A program made the position numbers and the translations under genes. A stretch of 64,000 nucleotides of DNA from Symbiodinium natans (lineage: Eukaryota; Sar; Dinophyceae; Suessiales; Symbiodiniaceae), in assembly GCA_905221605.1 (NCBI GenBank), contig CAJNDS010002565.1, forward strand, positions 132,001-196,000, in the 5' to 3' direction. The notes under the pieces were generated by a model, which searched no databases, was not told the origin of the DNA, and saw nothing but the letters and a program-made list of their open reading frames with translations. Positions 62,940 through 64,000 of this stretch are shown here, one piece after another. The first letter of the stretch is position 1. The number at the start of each line of letters is the position of its first letter.

Positions 62940-63339
62940 GCGTTTCGGTGACAGCATACTCAAGCAGAAGCAAGCTGTTGCGGTTTATTGTTTAGGGTTT
63001 AGAGTTTAGGGTTTAGAGTTTCGGGTTTAGAGTTTAGGGTTTAGGGTTTAGGGTTTAGGCTTTAAAGGGTTTAGGGTTTTCGGCTTATACAACCCTAAAG
63101 ATCCACGGCACCTATGTAGTAGATGCTTTGGGCCCGAAGGCTGCGATGTTGGGCCCGAAGGCTCAAGCTCATAATGCGATGTAGGGTTTAGGGTTTAGGC
63201 TTAGGGTTTAGGGTTTAGGGTTTAGGGTTTAGGGTGTACGTGGGCACTTTGGGAAAGGAAGCAACCCACACGGAAGCCGTTTTGACTTAGTAAATAGGGT
63301 TAGTATGCTGGGCTATGGGGATTCTAAGAGGGTTTCTGG

Positions 63340-63660
63340 GGGGATGCAACATAGACTTCATCATTCAAAAGGAGCTTCCGAGTAGAGGCTGCTGGAGAAG
63401 CTTCCCTAGGTAGGCCCTTGGGAAATTTTATGCTTTCCCTTATTGGGTTTAAGAGGCTTATATACCCTAAACCCTAAACCCTAAACCCTAGACCCTAAAC
63501 CCTAAACCCTAAACCCTAAACCCTAAATATTTTTAGGGGGGCCTTTAAGGGCCATCCTAGATCCAGTCTTGTCTGGGCTCCCTTGAGCCATTGCCATCGG
63601 TGAAAGTGTTTCCGTGCGCCCTCAAACTCGGTAGCGCAGCCCATCCTAACGATTCCAAGG
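63340..63660 (+). CDS. Possible exons flanking a family I introner
   Basis: 63345-63410 reads CNIDFIIQKELPSRGCWRSF P and ends AG|GTAGGCCC in phase 2; after the introner, the phase-matched frame stops after RSSLVWAPLSHCHR, while another frame (IQSCLGSLEPLPSVKVFPCA LKLGSAAHPNDS) stays open to 63660. Whether either belongs to the GH5 C-terminus is unknown. Confidence 0.3.
63411..63561 (+). mobile_element. Family I introner interrupted by CCCTAAA units
   Basis: GTAGGCCCTTGGGAAATTTT ATG...TTTAAGAGGCTTATA, then CCCTAAA units 63465-63528, then ATATTTTTAGGGGGGCC...AAGGGCCATCCTAG. Confidence 0.65.
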
Positions 63661-63935
63661 GGTCTAGGGTTTAGGGTTTAGGGTTTAGGGTTTAGGGTTT
63701 AGGGGGTTTTTCAGGGGTTTAGGGGTTTAGGGGTTTAGGGGGTGTAGGGGTTGAGGGGTTTAGGGTTTAGGGGTTGAGGGGTTGAGGGGTTTCGGGGTTT
63801 AGGGGTTTAGGGGTTTAGGGGTTTAGGGGGTTTAGGGGTTTAGGGGTTTAGGGGTTTTGGGGGTTTGGGGGTTTGGGGGTTTGGGGGTTTGGGGGTTTAG
63901 GGTTTTAGGGGTTTAGGGGTTTAGGGTTTAGGGTT
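63661..63935. repeat. TTTAGGG array grading into 8-base TTTAGGGG and TTTGGGGG units
   Basis: Five TTTAGGG units, then about 20 units of GGTTTAGG plus one or two extra G, then a block of TTTGGGGG, then TTTAGGG again. Confidence 0.9.
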
Positions 63936-64000
63936 AAACTCCCTAAGCCCCAAACCCTGAACTCCTAAACCCTGCAGAGCCCAAAACGTCTGCTGTCACA

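Noticed and set aside
63570-63600. Second spliced-leader-like match (CTTGAGCCATTGCCATCGG, minus)
   Set aside because: Only the first nine bases match in a row; the rest needs gaps, so chance is likely.
1-64000. Window as a chromosome end or subtelomere, because of the many TTTAGGG arrays
   Set aside because: Arrays are short, occur in both orientations throughout and lie inside verified introns; no terminal array is seen.

Overview
The window is nuclear DNA of a dinoflagellate, probably a Suessiales or Prorocentrum-like species. Evidence read from the sequence: intron donors are GT, GC and GA, mostly in the frame AG|G...AG|G; almost every recognisable exon is on the + strand; FNIP-type repeats of 22 residues are present; a U6 snRNA is present; one spliced-leader-like scar is seen; and the plant/dinoflagellate telomere unit TTTAGGG/CCCTAAA occurs in a very large number of interstitial arrays. 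It is not a chromosome end, because the arrays lie in both orientations between exons of ordinary genes.

Long reading frames are misleading here. Real exons are tiny (often 30-100 bases), so genes had to be assembled by conserved protein motifs plus splice phase. Recognised genes: an endonuclease/exonuclease/phosphatase (EEP) protein in five exons (2371-4918); a 3'-5' exonuclease (EXD1/Egalitarian-like) in exons at 12756, 31709, 33785 and perhaps 36009; an IQ-motif protein (20290-21039); an ankyrin-repeat protein (36202-38395); a secreted endoglycoceramidase-like GH5 enzyme whose exons run from about 41684 or 42686 to beyond 62939; and a ubiquitin-like plus FNIP-repeat protein (44841-46940) sitting whole inside one intron of the GH5 gene. 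About twenty further exon blocks have good frames and splice phase but no recognised family.

Introns are of two overlapping kinds. (1) Introner-like elements of about 90-170 bp with terminal inverted repeats, which I sort into at least twelve families (A-L); several exactly fill an intron and restore frame, which dates their function as introns. (2) Longer introns whose 5' end carries (TTTAGGG)n and whose 3' end carries (CCCTAAA)n, so that intron ends are complementary and each exon sits between facing arrays. Telomere-like arrays also interrupt members of most introner families.

Layout: 1-5 kb end of an unknown gene and the EEP gene; 5-12 kb poorly resolved exons, introners and U6 (minus strand); 12-31 kb many small unknown exons and terminal exons, including the IQ gene; 31-39 kb exonuclease exons and the ankyrin gene, possibly one transcript; 39-41 kb unresolved; 41.7-63 kb GH5 gene with the nested FNIP gene; 63-64 kb unresolved exons and TTTAGGGG-type arrays.
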